Positions 18,992-27,265 of a DNA stretch of 36,352 nt are shown one piece after another. The stretch's first letter is position 1. Every line of letters starts with the position of its first letter. A program made the position numbers and the translations under genes. The notes under the pieces are model-generated. The model made no database searches. It was not told where the DNA came from and saw only the letters and a program-made list of their open reading frames with translations. This DNA is from Terriglobia bacterium (GTDB lineage Bacteria > Acidobacteriota > Terriglobia > Bryobacterales > Bryobacteraceae): the NCBI GenBank assembly GCA_020073615.1, contig JAIQEX010000067.1:1-36352 (forward strand), read 5' to 3'.

Positions 18992-19711
18992 TCACTTCGC
19001 GGGACGGGAAGGGCGCATTTCCATACGGCTGATCATGGTGCGCGCGGGCATGCGCAGCACCAGGATAACCGCCTCGGCAACATCTTCGGGAGCGATCATC
19101 CAGCTTGTGTCGCCGGTATGGGTCCCCGCGCCTGGGGAAAAGCCCGTATCCACGCTTCCCGGCATAATAGAAGTTACGCGGACATTATCATGGCGGTGAT
19201 CGAGCATCATCGCCTCGGTAAAGCCGTTGAGCCCGAATTTCGACGCATTGTAAGCCGCCCCTCCGCTGAACGCGTTCTTACCGGCCAGGCTGGAGATATT
19301 GACGATAAACCCTCCGCCGCGCCTGCGAAATCGCGCCAGCGCTTCGCGCGAGCAGTAGAAGGCGCCGTTCAAATTGAGGTCGATATTGCGATGCCAATCT
19401 TCCGGCGTCATCTCCGCGACTTTCCGGAACACCGCTTCGCCGGCGTTGTTCACCAGGATATCGGCGCCGCCGAACTCCCCATCCACGGCCTCGAAGAAGC
19501 GGCGCACCTGGTCAATCTGGGTGACGTCCGCCGGATACCCGAAGATCCTTCCCAGCGGCGTCATTTCCTGGACCGCTTGTTCCACGGATTCCGCGCGGCG
19601 CCCGCAGATGGCCACGAAGGCGCCCTCCCGCAGCAGGCGCGCGGCAAGGGCGCGGCCGATGCCCCGTGTGCCTCCAGTAACGATCGCGATCTTTCCGGAA
19701 AGTGGTTCCAT
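18992..19711 (-). CDS. Short-chain dehydrogenase/reductase (SDR)
   Basis: 239-aa classical SDR with a Rossmann fold. TGGTRGIG at 12-19 is the cofactor-binding glycine motif; the following CGRRAESV (basic residues at the second strand) favours NADP(H). NNAG at 88-91, NISSLAG (Ser about 140) and the catalytic YNASK pair Tyr154/Lys158 are all present. PGSVDTGF follows the active site as in family members. The reaction is reversible reduction of a carbonyl group; the substrate cannot be told. Length is typical (about 240-250). The divergent conserved hypothetical gene starts 52 bp away; the AAA+ gene follows after 102 bp on the same strand. Confidence 0.9.
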   Translation of the reverse strand: MEPLSGKIAIVTGGTRGIGRALAARLLREGAFVAICGRRAESVEQAVQEMTPLGRIFGYPADVTQIDQVRRFFEAVDGEFGGADILVNNAGEAVFRKVAEMTPEDWHRNIDLNLNGAFYCSREALARFRRRGGGFIVNISSLAGKNAFSGGAAYNASKFGLNGFTEAMMLDHRHDNVRVTSIMPGSVDTGFSPGAGTHTGDTSWMIAPEDVAEAVILVLRMPARTMISRMEMRPSRPAK

Positions 19712-19763
19712 AGTCGAATTCTACCGGTTTCCGGGTAAGCGCCTTGTTAGAATAGTTACAAGA

Positions 19764-20696
19764 ATGTGCTCCAGCGCGCCCCCATCCTCTTTGTTGCGCC
19801 AGGTTCTGGACGACCGGTTCTCGCAAACAGCCGGTGAGGTGGAGCGCCTGTTCGGCGAAGCCTGCCTGGCCACGCGCAGCGAATATGCCGGCCGTTTGAA
19901 CCAGGCGGTGCGCCGCATGCGGCTGGCCGACAGCGCGGAGGAGCTGGGCGCCACGCTGCTGGATGCTGCCGCGGCGTTTTCCGGGAATGCGGCGCTGTTC
20001 CGCGTGGAGGGCGAGACCGTCCGGGGCGAGGGAATCCGCGGCGTGCCGGAGCAGGCGGCGGAAGCCTTCCGCACCCTCGCCATCCCGCTGCCGGCGGCGG
20101 CCGCGCTGGCGCATGCGGTCGAGAGCCGCGATCCGGTAGTCGCCATCACAACTGCGGCGGAGGTATCCGCGGAGATGATGGACGTGGCAGGCCACTCGGC
20201 GGAGGGCCGCGTGTCCGTTTTTCCGGTGGTGGCGGCGGATCGCGTGGTGGCCCTGGTCTACGCCTGGGGCGACGTGCAGACGTCCGCCGTGGAACTGCTG
20301 GCGCAGGTCGCGGGAGCGGTGTGGCCCGCCGGCAAGGCCGTGGCCGGGCCGCTGGTGACCATCGAACCCGCTATCCAACCCGCACCCGCCGCATCCGCCT
20401 GGGACCGCCTTTCGCCCGAGGACCAGCAGGTGCATCTGCGCGCGCAGCGCTTCGCGCGCGTGAAGGTTTCCGAGATGCACCTGGCCGAGAGCGGCGCGGT
20501 GCACGCGGGCCGCGTGCGCGGCGATCTCTATGCAACGCTTGGCGCGCGCATCGACGCCGCGCGCGCGGCCTTCCGGCAGTCGTTCTTCGCGGCGTGCCCG
20601 AGCATGGTCGATTATCTCCATCTGGAGCTGGTGCGAAATTTAGCCCATGACGATCCGGAATTGCTTGGCAAAGATTATCCCGGCCCTCTCGCTTAG
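19764..20696 (+). CDS. Conserved hypothetical protein, GAF-like N-terminal half
   Basis: 310-aa soluble protein with no confident family. The first about 200 residues alternate helices and strands (SAEELGATLLDAAAAFSGN, then VRGEGIRGVP, VSVFPVVAADRVVALVYAWG) in the way of a GAF-like sensor fold. The last about 90 residues are helical and charged (LRAQRFARVKVSEM, then SMVDYLHLELVRNLAHDD), a tail I associate with acidobacterial hypotheticals. The start ATG follows a TAGAAT box at 19748-19753 by only 10 nt, so the mRNA may be nearly leaderless. Its end overlaps the lytic transglycosylase start by 50 bp in another frame, which suggests linked expression. A longer upstream frame is antisense to the SDR gene and was trimmed. 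Confidence 0.75.
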   Translation: MCSSAPPSSLLRQVLDDRFSQTAGEVERLFGEACLATRSEYAGRLNQAVRRMRLADSAEELGATLLDAAAAFSGNAALFRVEGETVRGEGIRGVPEQAAEAFRTLAIPLPAAAALAHAVESRDPVVAITTAAEVSAEMMDVAGHSAEGRVSVFPVVAADRVVALVYAWGDVQTSAVELLAQVAGAVWPAGKAVAGPLVTIEPAIQPAPAASAWDRLSPEDQQVHLRAQRFARVKVSEMHLAESGAVHAGRVRGDLYATLGARIDAARAAFRQSFFAACPSMVDYLHLELVRNLAHDDPELLGKDYPGPLA

Positions 20697-22863
20697 CGGC
20701 ATCATCCTGCTGGTTTCGGGCGGCGTCTCGAGCGCGGCGCCCGCCCGAAAGAAGGCCGCCGCGAAGCACGCTGCGAAACGCGCCGCGCCGCAGGCGGGCA
20801 GCCTCGCCTCCCTGGTCCGTGCCTGGCGCGACACCCCCACGCCCGCGCGCCGCGCCGCGGTGGAATCCTACGCCGCCGCGCATCCCAAAGATGCCGCCCT
20901 GGCGCGCCTGGCCATCGGCATCGTCGCCTCCGAACAGAAGGACTACACCACGGCCATCGCCGCCTTGAAGAAGGTCCAGGCAAAGCTGCCGCAGATAGCC
21001 GATTACACGGCTTACTATCTGGCGGCCGCGCGCGTCGAATCCAGGGACTTCAGCGGCGTTGCGCACGGTCTGCTGGCGGCGCATTCCGGCGCATCCCCTT
21101 CGCCGCTCTCCGGCAGGGCCTGGCTGGTGGAAGCCCGCGCCCTGAAAGAGACGGCCGGAGCGGACGCGGTCCGCATCCTGCGCGACCACTACGCCGAACT
21201 GCCGCAGCCGGACGGGGACGCGGCTCTCGCCGAATGCTACCAGGCGGCCCGCGATCTGCCCCATGCCGCGGACTTCTACCAGCGCGTCTTCTACCAATAC
21301 CCCACCACGGATGCCGCCACCCGCGCCGCCGCCGCCCTGAGTGCGCTCAAAGATGCGATGGGCGCATCCTATCCGCCGCCGCTTCCGCAGCAGATGTTGC
21401 GCCGCGCCGATCGCCTGATGGAGATCCGCGCCTACGCCTTGGCGCGCGTGGAGTATCAGACGCTGCTCGACCAGGTGACCGGCCTGGAGCGCGACCAGGC
21501 GCGCGTGCGCATTGGCGCCGCCGATTATCTGTTCGGCAGCACCGCCGCGGCCTATCCTTATCTGCGCGCGCTCGAGCTAGCGCCATCGGAGGCCGACGCC
21601 GAGCGGCTCTACTACCTGCTGGAGTGCGCGCGCCGCCTCACCGACGACGACGAGATGATGTCCGCCCTGAACCGTCTGGCCGGCCAGTATGCGAAATCGC
21701 CGTGGCGCTTGAAGGCCCTGGTCTCGGCGGCCAGCCGTTTCCTGCTGGTCAACCGGCCGGATGCGTACCTTCCGCTCTACAAAGCGGCCTACGAGGATTT
21801 TCCCAGGGAGCCGATCGCCGGTCTGTGCCACTGGAAGGTGACTTTTCAGGCCTACCTGCGCGGCGGGGACGATGCCGGCGATCTGCTGCGCGAGCACCTG
21901 CGCAACTACTCCGCTCACGCCACCGGGGGCGCGGCGCTTTACTTCCTCGGCCGCCAGGCCGAGCAGGCCAACGATTTCGGCGCGGCGCGCGCGTGCTATC
22001 AGCGGCTGGCCGGGATTTACGAGAACCACTACTACGCCATGCTGGCGCGCGAGCGGCTGCAGCAAGCCGCGGTCGCCGGGGCCGCGTCCTCCCCGGAGAC
22101 CGGGCAGTTCCTGGCCGGTCTCACGTTCCCCGTGCCCAAGCCCGTCCCGCAGCAGATCCTCCCCGCCACCGAATTGCGCATCGCGCGCTCGCGCCTGCTG
22201 CGCACGGCGGGCCTGAGCGACCTGGCCGATGCGGAGCTGCGCTTCGGCTCCCACAACGGCGCACAGCCGCCGTTGCTCGCCATGGAGAGCGCCGACGCCG
22301 CCGACGCCCCGCACCAAGCCATGCACATCATGAAAGCCATGGCGCCCGAGTATCTAAATCTGCCGCTGAAGGAAGCGCCGCGCAAGTTCTGGGAACTGCT
22401 TTTTCCGCTGCCCTACCGCGACGACCTGGTGCGCACCGCGCGCGATCGCGATCTGGATCCCTACCTGCTGGCCGGGCTGATCCGCCAGGAATCGGAGTTC
22501 AATCCGCAGGCGCTCTCCCACGCCAACGCCTACGGTCTCACGCAGGTGCGCCCCGGCACCGGCCGCCAGTATGCGCGCCAGGCCGGCGTCGCGCGGTTCA
22601 CCAACCGCCTGCTGTTTCAGCCCGTGCCCAATTTGAAGATCGGCACCTCGGTGCTGCGCTCCATGCTCAACCAGAACGGCGGCCGCCTGGAGGAGACGCT
22701 GGCCGCGTACAATGCGGGACCCAACCGAGTAGCCGAGTGGCTCACCTGGAACCGCTACCGCGAGCCCGCCGAGTTCGTGGAATCGATCCCCTTCAGCGAA
22801 ACGCGCGATTACGTGCAGGCCGTGCTGCGCAACGCCGATATTTACCGCCGCTTGTACAAATGA
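20647..22863 (+). CDS. Soluble lytic murein transglycosylase (Slt70-like)
   Basis: 738-aa periplasmic protein. Residues 1-31 form a signal peptide (MTIRNCLAK, hydrophobic core, GGVSSAA). Residues about 50-560 are a long alpha-helical, TPR-like superhelix as in the U-domain of Slt70, and residues about 585-738 form the SLT (lysozyme-like) catalytic domain. The catalytic Glu615 lies in GLIRQESEFNPQALSHA, followed by AYGLTQVRPGTG and AAYNAGPNRV. By family knowledge it cleaves the MurNAc-GlcNAc bond of peptidoglycan and forms a 1,6-anhydro product. Length (about 640-740) is usual. Start at ATG 20647 begins the signal peptide although it lies 50 bp inside the previous gene and no strong ribosome-binding sequence is seen. 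The rhodanese gene follows 35 bp after its stop. Confidence 0.9.
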   Translation: MTIRNCLAKIIPALSLSGIILLVSGGVSSAAPARKKAAAKHAAKRAAPQAGSLASLVRAWRDTPTPARRAAVESYAAAHPKDAALARLAIGIVASEQKDYTTAIAALKKVQAKLPQIADYTAYYLAAARVESRDFSGVAHGLLAAHSGASPSPLSGRAWLVEARALKETAGADAVRILRDHYAELPQPDGDAALAECYQAARDLPHAADFYQRVFYQYPTTDAATRAAAALSALKDAMGASYPPPLPQQMLRRADRLMEIRAYALARVEYQTLLDQVTGLERDQARVRIGAADYLFGSTAAAYPYLRALELAPSEADAERLYYLLECARRLTDDDEMMSALNRLAGQYAKSPWRLKALVSAASRFLLVNRPDAYLPLYKAAYEDFPREPIAGLCHWKVTFQAYLRGGDDAGDLLREHLRNYSAHATGGAALYFLGRQAEQANDFGAARACYQRLAGIYENHYYAMLARERLQQAAVAGAASSPETGQFLAGLTFPVPKPVPQQILPATELRIARSRLLRTAGLSDLADAELRFGSHNGAQPPLLAMESADAADAPHQAMHIMKAMAPEYLNLPLKEAPRKFWELLFPLPYRDDLVRTARDRDLDPYLLAGLIRQESEFNPQALSHANAYGLTQVRPGTGRQYARQAGVARFTNRLLFQPVPNLKIGTSVLRSMLNQNGGRLEETLAAYNAGPNRVAEWLTWNRYREPAEFVESIPFSETRDYVQAVLRNADIYRRLYK

Positions 22864-22898
22864 ACCGGGCCGGCTCGAACTGCCACAATGGGAGAGAT

Positions 22899-23336
22899 AT
22901 GCGAAGTCTGGCAATTGGCGTGACGCTCGCGTTCGCGATGGCGGTTGCGGCGGCCGAAATGGCGCTGGTCCAGCCCAAGGATCTGGCGGCGCAACTTGCC
23001 GGAAAAGGGGCGCGTCCGGCGCTGTTTCACGTGGGACCCAATGTGCTGTACCGCAGCAAGCACATTCCCGGCTCGGTGTACGCGGGGCCCGGTTTCAAGG
23101 CCGAAGGGCTGAACGCTCTCCGGGCGGCGGCCGGCGCACTCGACCGCGGCCGTGAAATCGTGGTTTATTGCGGATGCTGCCCCTGGGACCGCTGCCCCAA
23201 TGTGAAGCCGGCGGTCGACCTCCTGAAGCAGATGGGCTTCACGCACGTAAAGGCGGTCTACATGGAGACGAACTTCGCCCGGGACTGGATCGATCGCGGG
23301 TATGCGGTGGAAGCGGGAACGCCAAAGAAGCCGTGA
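22899..23336 (+). CDS. Exported rhodanese-like protein with a four-cysteine active-site loop
   Basis: 145-aa protein with a signal peptide (MRSLAIGVTLAFAMAVAAAE, cleavage near residue 19) and a single rhodanese fold (about 25-140). The active-site loop reads VVYCGCCPWDRCPN with Cys91, Cys93, Cys94 and Cys99, instead of the usual single Cys in a six-residue loop. HIPGSVYAG near 55-63 is the usual rhodanese strand. It likely handles sulfane sulfur or acts as a thiol/metal-binding protein in the periplasm. The ATG at 22899 follows GGGAG at 4 nt and starts a good signal peptide; an earlier in-frame ATG at 22860 overlaps the Slt stop but would bury the signal peptide behind 13 polar residues. Probably co-transcribed with the transglycosylase gene. 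Confidence 0.82.
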   Translation: MRSLAIGVTLAFAMAVAAAEMALVQPKDLAAQLAGKGARPALFHVGPNVLYRSKHIPGSVYAGPGFKAEGLNALRAAAGALDRGREIVVYCGCCPWDRCPNVKPAVDLLKQMGFTHVKAVYMETNFARDWIDRGYAVEAGTPKKP

Positions 23337-23396
23337 TCGGGCCGTATCAGGCGCCCGATTCTGCAAATAAAAGACCTGAATATATAAATCTAGTGG

Positions 23397-23402
23397 TATA
23401 AT
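23397..23402 (+). promoter_or_regulatory. Perfect -10 box (TATAAT) of the beta-propeller gene
   Basis: TATAAT lies in an AT-rich stretch right after the rhodanese gene; the -35 region near 23374-23380 is poor (ACCTGA/CCTGAA). Transcription would begin near 23409 and so produce a leader of about 218 nt. Confidence 0.55.
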
Positions 23403-23408
23403 CGTGCC

Positions 23409-23626
23409 GCACGAAGGCCAAGGAAGCCGTCGCTAGGGGCACCAGAAGCCCGATCGGAGGAAAGCGGCGGGCTGCATGTGGGGCACGACGCTACGTGCCG
23501 GCCGTGGCACGGGCGGACCGCGCGGCGGTCTTGCTCCATCCACATTCTCAAGAGGACGGACTGCACGGCGGCAGCCCGCGTGAGGTCCGGGGTTCCCAAA
23601 CGGAATCGGGTGCGGGAGGTCAGGAC
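23409..23626 (+). ncRNA. Highly structured 5' leader RNA with mutually exclusive hairpins
   Basis: Non-coding leader between a TATAAT box and the beta-propeller start. Perfect helices seen: P1 GCGGGCTGC 23467-23475 with GCAGCCCGC 23571-23579; P2 ATGTGG 23476-23481 with CCACAT 23540-23545, directly stacked on P1; P3 GGCACG 23482-23487 with CGTGCC 23494-23499 (6-nt loop); P4 GACCGC 23516-23521 with GCGGTC 23525-23530 (3-nt loop). A second GGCACG at 23506-23511 can pair with the same CGTGCC instead of P3, again with a 6-nt loop, so two exclusive conformations exist. A 5' hairpin GGGC/GCCC (23437-23440 with 23448-23451) and a 3' hairpin (GGTTCC/GGAATC around 23591-23606) flank the core. It matches no riboswitch class I can recall. 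Function inferred: cis-regulatory RNA. Confidence 0.5.
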
Positions 23627-26428
23627 ATGAACGGGAAGGAACGTATTTCGTGCAGGCGGACGCTGCCCGCCGGTAAAATCAATTATCTCCATCTGGGAGC
23701 ACTGGTCTTGCTCATCGGGTCCTGGAGTTGCCTGCACGGCCAGGTAGTTTATGTGCCGAACAACAATGACGAGACCATTTCGGCCTTCGTCATCAACAGC
23801 GATGCTGGAATCCTCACGGAGCTCGGGCGCGTCTACACGCCGGGCCGTCCCACTGCGGTGGCCGTCGAGCCCAGAGGGAAGTTCGTTTACGTAACGAACG
23901 CCGCCGACGCGAACGTCGACCATAACGTCTCCAGCTACAGCATCGATCCGGCTAGTGGCGCCCTCACCCCCCTGCCCTTCAAGCCTGCCCCGTTGGGGGG
24001 CTTTCCCGTCGGAGCGAGCGCGGACGCGGCCGGCAGGTTCCTCTACGTCGCCATTCAGAGCAACAACACCGTCGTCGGGTATACCATCAACGGGTCCACG
24101 GGAGCCCTGACACGAATGCCCAACACGCCGTTCGCCACTGGAAAGGGGCCGTCCGGAGTGGTGGTGGATGCGGCCGGCAAGTTCGTCTATGTGGTGAATC
24201 AGGGAAGCAACGACGTATGGGCGTATGCCATCAATCCCGCCACCGGCGCCCTCGCCCCCATCGCCGGCTCGCCATTCGGCGCGGGTAGAGGTCCGTCGCG
24301 GGTAACCAAGGACGCCGCGGGCAAGTGGCTCTACGTGGCCAACCAGGGAAGCAACAACGTGTCGGCCTACGCCATCAACGCCAGCACTGGCGCGTTGGCC
24401 GCGGTCCCCGGGTCGCCTTTTGCCGCGGGCGCGGGCCCCACCGCGGTGGACGCCGATCCCGCAGGCAGGTTCCTCTATGTCTCGAATGGCGACGGCAACA
24501 CCGTATCGGCCTATACCATTGACTCCGGCTCGGGGGCTCTTTTGGCGGTCGCTGGTTCACCCTTCGCCTCGCAACGCGGTCCGTACGGAGTGGTGGTGGA
24601 CGCACAGTCCAAATTCGTTTACGTGGCGAACCTGGTGAGCAACAACGTGACGGCCTATGCGGTCAATGCCGGCAGCGGAGCGCTGAGTCCGCTGCCGGGC
24701 TCGCCCTACCCGGCAGGTGGACTACCGCAGCGCTTGGCGTTGGCTCAGCTCTCGCCGCCGGTGCTGCCGCCCGTCGTCGCCAGATCCGCTCTCAACGCGG
24801 CCAGCTACGCGCTGCCCGGGTTGCCGCACTACGGCGTGGCCCAGGGTTCGATGTTCGTCGTCTTCGGCCAGAATCTCGGCCCCGCCGCCTTCCAGCAGGC
24901 GAGCGCCTTTCCCCTTCAGACGCAGCTCGGGGGAACCTCGGTGAGTGTCACCGCCGGCGGTGTCACCAGGCCGGCTATCATGGTGTACACGTTCGTCACC
25001 CAGGTGGCCGCCATCCTGCCTTCCAGTACGCCGGTAGGCGATGGAACCCTCACCGTGACGTACAACAACCGGACCAGCCCGCCCATACCCATCAAAGTGG
25101 TAGGCGGAAGCGCCGGAATCTTCACCCGCAACCAGGGCGGCAGCGGCCCAGCCATCGCGCAGAACTATAACTCCGGCACCGACCAGCCGCTCAACGGCGT
25201 GACGGAGGCCGCTCATCCCGGCCAGACGATGGTCCTGTGGGCCACCGGACTGGGGCCGGTGAGCTTTGACGAGACCAACCCGCCAGCGGGCCAGAGCGCG
25301 AGAAACAACGTGGAGGTGTGGGTCGGCAGCAAGCGCGCCAATGTGTTCTACAGCGGGCGGTCCGGGTTCCCGGCCATAGACCAGATCAATTTCACGCTTC
25401 CCGCCGACGCGCCGCTGGGCTGCTACGTCCCCGTGGCGGTCCGGCTGGGGGGCGCGCCCGCGGTGGTGAGCAACTTCGCCACCATTGCGATCTCCTCGCA
25501 GGGCAAGATCTGCTCCGATGCCCACGGCCTCTCGAGCAACGACTGGGCGGCCCTGCAGAGCCGTGGAACGCTCAATGTCGGGCTGATCCAATTGATGCGC
25601 ATTAACGTGACCGCCGACATTCCCGGGCTGGGCTCCGGCTCGGGCCTGGTAGACAGCGGCTGGGCGGAGATCTTCCGCTGGAACGCCGTCACGGGCGCCG
25701 CCGAGCAGGGCATCGACATGTACACGGGAAGGGGAACATCGTTCGGGGGCTGCTCGGTTTACACATTCGGTCCCGACAGGCCCAGTCTGATCTCGCGGCA
25801 TGCGAATTTCCTGAATGCCGGCCCCGCGTTGAACCTGGCGGGCCCCAAAGGTTCCAGGCAGTTGCTCCAAAGCGAGGGCTACTACGAGTCCCGCAAAGCC
25901 CTGGGAGGCGCGGCGCCACCCGGGATTGCGATTGGATCTTTGCCGCCTCCGTTCTGGGAGCCGGGAACGATCGCCGTGGATAATGCTTCCGGAGGCGCCG
26001 ATGTCGGGCCGTTCCGAGCCACGCTGGTCATTCCCGCAGCTCCCGCTCCGCTCACCTGGACGAATTTCGACGCCATAGCCGCCGGCGGCATCGATCGTAC
26101 CAAGGACCTGGTGTTTACGTGGACGGGCGGAGACCCGGCAAAAGAGTATGTGTTGATCTCCGGAGCGGTCATCCTGCCCGGTATCGGCAGCGATCTGCAG
26201 GTCGCCGCTGGATTCACGTGCACCGAGACGGCCAGTGCGGGCCAGTTGACCGTCCCGGCGGTGGTGCTCTCGGCTCTGCCGGCCAGTAGCGCAGACGCGG
26301 TCTCCGGAGTGTTAATGGCCAGCCGGTCTCAACTGTTGACCGACAGCCTCAAGTTCACGGCCACCGGACTGGACCTCGGTTATCTCACGTACGCCGTATT
26401 CAACGCTACAACCGTGGCGTTTCAGTAG
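23627..26428 (+). CDS. Exported YVTN beta-propeller protein with TIGR03437 (Solibacter C-terminal) domain
   Basis: 933-aa secreted protein. A longer-than-usual N-terminus is followed by a hydrophobic signal core (about 21-37). Residues about 40-372 form a beta-propeller of about seven YVTN/lactonase-like blades of about 48 residues: GKFVYVVNQGSNDVWAYAIN, GKWLYVANQGSNNVSAYAIN and similar, each closing with SGAL..(V/L)PGSPF. Residues about 384-625 match the TIGR03437 domain (ALNAASYALPGL..YGVAQGSMFVVFGQNLG, then VLWATGLGPV and YVPVAVRLGG). Residues about 630-933 are an unassigned, strand-rich region. The ATG 23627 is fixed by GGGAGG at 23614-23619, 7 nt upstream. Function is unknown; extracellular binding is likely. 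The gene is preceded by a structured leader and ends in a convergent gap of 153 bp. Confidence 0.88.
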   Translation: MNGKERISCRRTLPAGKINYLHLGALVLLIGSWSCLHGQVVYVPNNNDETISAFVINSDAGILTELGRVYTPGRPTAVAVEPRGKFVYVTNAADANVDHNVSSYSIDPASGALTPLPFKPAPLGGFPVGASADAAGRFLYVAIQSNNTVVGYTINGSTGALTRMPNTPFATGKGPSGVVVDAAGKFVYVVNQGSNDVWAYAINPATGALAPIAGSPFGAGRGPSRVTKDAAGKWLYVANQGSNNVSAYAINASTGALAAVPGSPFAAGAGPTAVDADPAGRFLYVSNGDGNTVSAYTIDSGSGALLAVAGSPFASQRGPYGVVVDAQSKFVYVANLVSNNVTAYAVNAGSGALSPLPGSPYPAGGLPQRLALAQLSPPVLPPVVARSALNAASYALPGLPHYGVAQGSMFVVFGQNLGPAAFQQASAFPLQTQLGGTSVSVTAGGVTRPAIMVYTFVTQVAAILPSSTPVGDGTLTVTYNNRTSPPIPIKVVGGSAGIFTRNQGGSGPAIAQNYNSGTDQPLNGVTEAAHPGQTMVLWATGLGPVSFDETNPPAGQSARNNVEVWVGSKRANVFYSGRSGFPAIDQINFTLPADAPLGCYVPVAVRLGGAPAVVSNFATIAISSQGKICSDAHGLSSNDWAALQSRGTLNVGLIQLMRINVTADIPGLGSGSGLVDSGWAEIFRWNAVTGAAEQGIDMYTGRGTSFGGCSVYTFGPDRPSLISRHANFLNAGPALNLAGPKGSRQLLQSEGYYESRKALGGAAPPGIAIGSLPPPFWEPGTIAVDNASGGADVGPFRATLVIPAAPAPLTWTNFDAIAAGGIDRTKDLVFTWTGGDPAKEYVLISGAVILPGIGSDLQVAAGFTCTETASAGQLTVPAVVLSALPASSADAVSGVLMASRSQLLTDSLKFTATGLDLGYLTYAVFNATTVAFQ

Positions 26429-26581
26429 CGGGGACAGCGAGGCGGGAAGCTGGTGGCCGCGATCGCCTTTTGCGGCTTCGCTCGATTCCAGCTTTGCTGA
26501 ACCTCGTCGCCGGCCAGTCATCTCCCCGATCTTGAGCGTGGACGCCGCCACCGCACCGCGAAGCTGTTCCCAGACAGTTCC

Positions 26582-27265
26582 TCAGGTTCGCTCGACAATC
26601 CTTCCGTCGCGCATGTGGACGGTGTAGTGCGCATAGGCGGCGGCTTCGGGGTTGTGTGTGATCATGAGGATGGTTTGCCCCAGGCGCTGGTTGAGGTCGC
26701 GCAGGATCTCGAGCACCGCTTTGGAATTCTCGGTATCCAGATTGCCCGTGGGTTCGTCGGCCAGCAGGATGGCGGGGTGGTTCACAATGGCGCGGGCGAT
26801 GGCCACCCGCTGCTGCTCGCCGCCGGACAGCGCGTTGGGCTTATGGCCGAGCCGTTCGGCGATGCCGAGCAGGCGCAGCACTTCCTCGAACTGCGCGTCC
26901 GGTTTGGCGTCCATACCCGCGATGTAGCGAGCCACGGCAATGTTGTCGCGCGCGGTCAGGTTGGGCAGCAGGTTGAATTTCTGGAAGACGAACCCCACGG
27001 TGCGCTTGCGCAGATTGGTGCGGCCGGCGTCGGTGAGGGCCGCGAGGTCCTGGTCGGCGACGCGAACGCTTCCCGCCGTTGGCGGTGTGAGGCCGCCAAT
27101 GATGTGGAACAACGTGGATTTTCCGGAGCCGGAGGGGCCCACGACGGCGAGGAACTCGCCGGGGGCGACCGCGAGATCGACGCCGCGCAGAGCGGGCACG
27201 TCGACCCGGCCCACCCGGTAAACCTTGCGCAGGCCGCGGGTATCGATGATCGGCCCGCTATTCAT
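26582..27265 (-). CDS. ABC transporter ATPase, LolD/MacB type
   Basis: 227-aa cytoplasmic ATP-binding subunit. Walker A GPSGSGKS at 43-50, Q-loop FQKFNLLP (Gln95), signature LSGGEQQR at 146-153, Walker B LLADEPTG at 167-174 and switch His204 in MITHNPEA are all intact. The sequence VGFVFQKFNLLPNLTA and the length of about 225 residues are typical of the LolD/MacB/FtsE group that works with FtsX-type permeases. It is the last gene of a three-gene minus-strand set; its start overlaps the end of the permease gene by 8 bp. With the permease and lipoprotein it likely moves a lipoprotein, lipid or peptide across or out of the inner membrane by mechanotransmission; the cargo is not predictable. Confidence 0.93.
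   Translation of the reverse strand: MNSGPIIDTRGLRKVYRVGRVDVPALRGVDLAVAPGEFLAVVGPSGSGKSTLFHIIGGLTPPTAGSVRVADQDLAALTDAGRTNLRKRTVGFVFQKFNLLPNLTARDNIAVARYIAGMDAKPDAQFEEVLRLLGIAERLGHKPNALSGGEQQRVAIARAIVNHPAILLADEPTGNLDTENSKAVLEILRDLNQRLGQTILMITHNPEAAAYAHYTVHMRDGRIVERT

Noticed and set aside
23409-23626. Structured leader as RNase P RNA, SRP RNA, cobalamin or cyclic-di-GMP riboswitch
   Set aside because: None of the universally conserved stretches of these RNAs (as I recall them) is present; only a GAGGAAAG-like piece recalls RNase P, without its neighbours.
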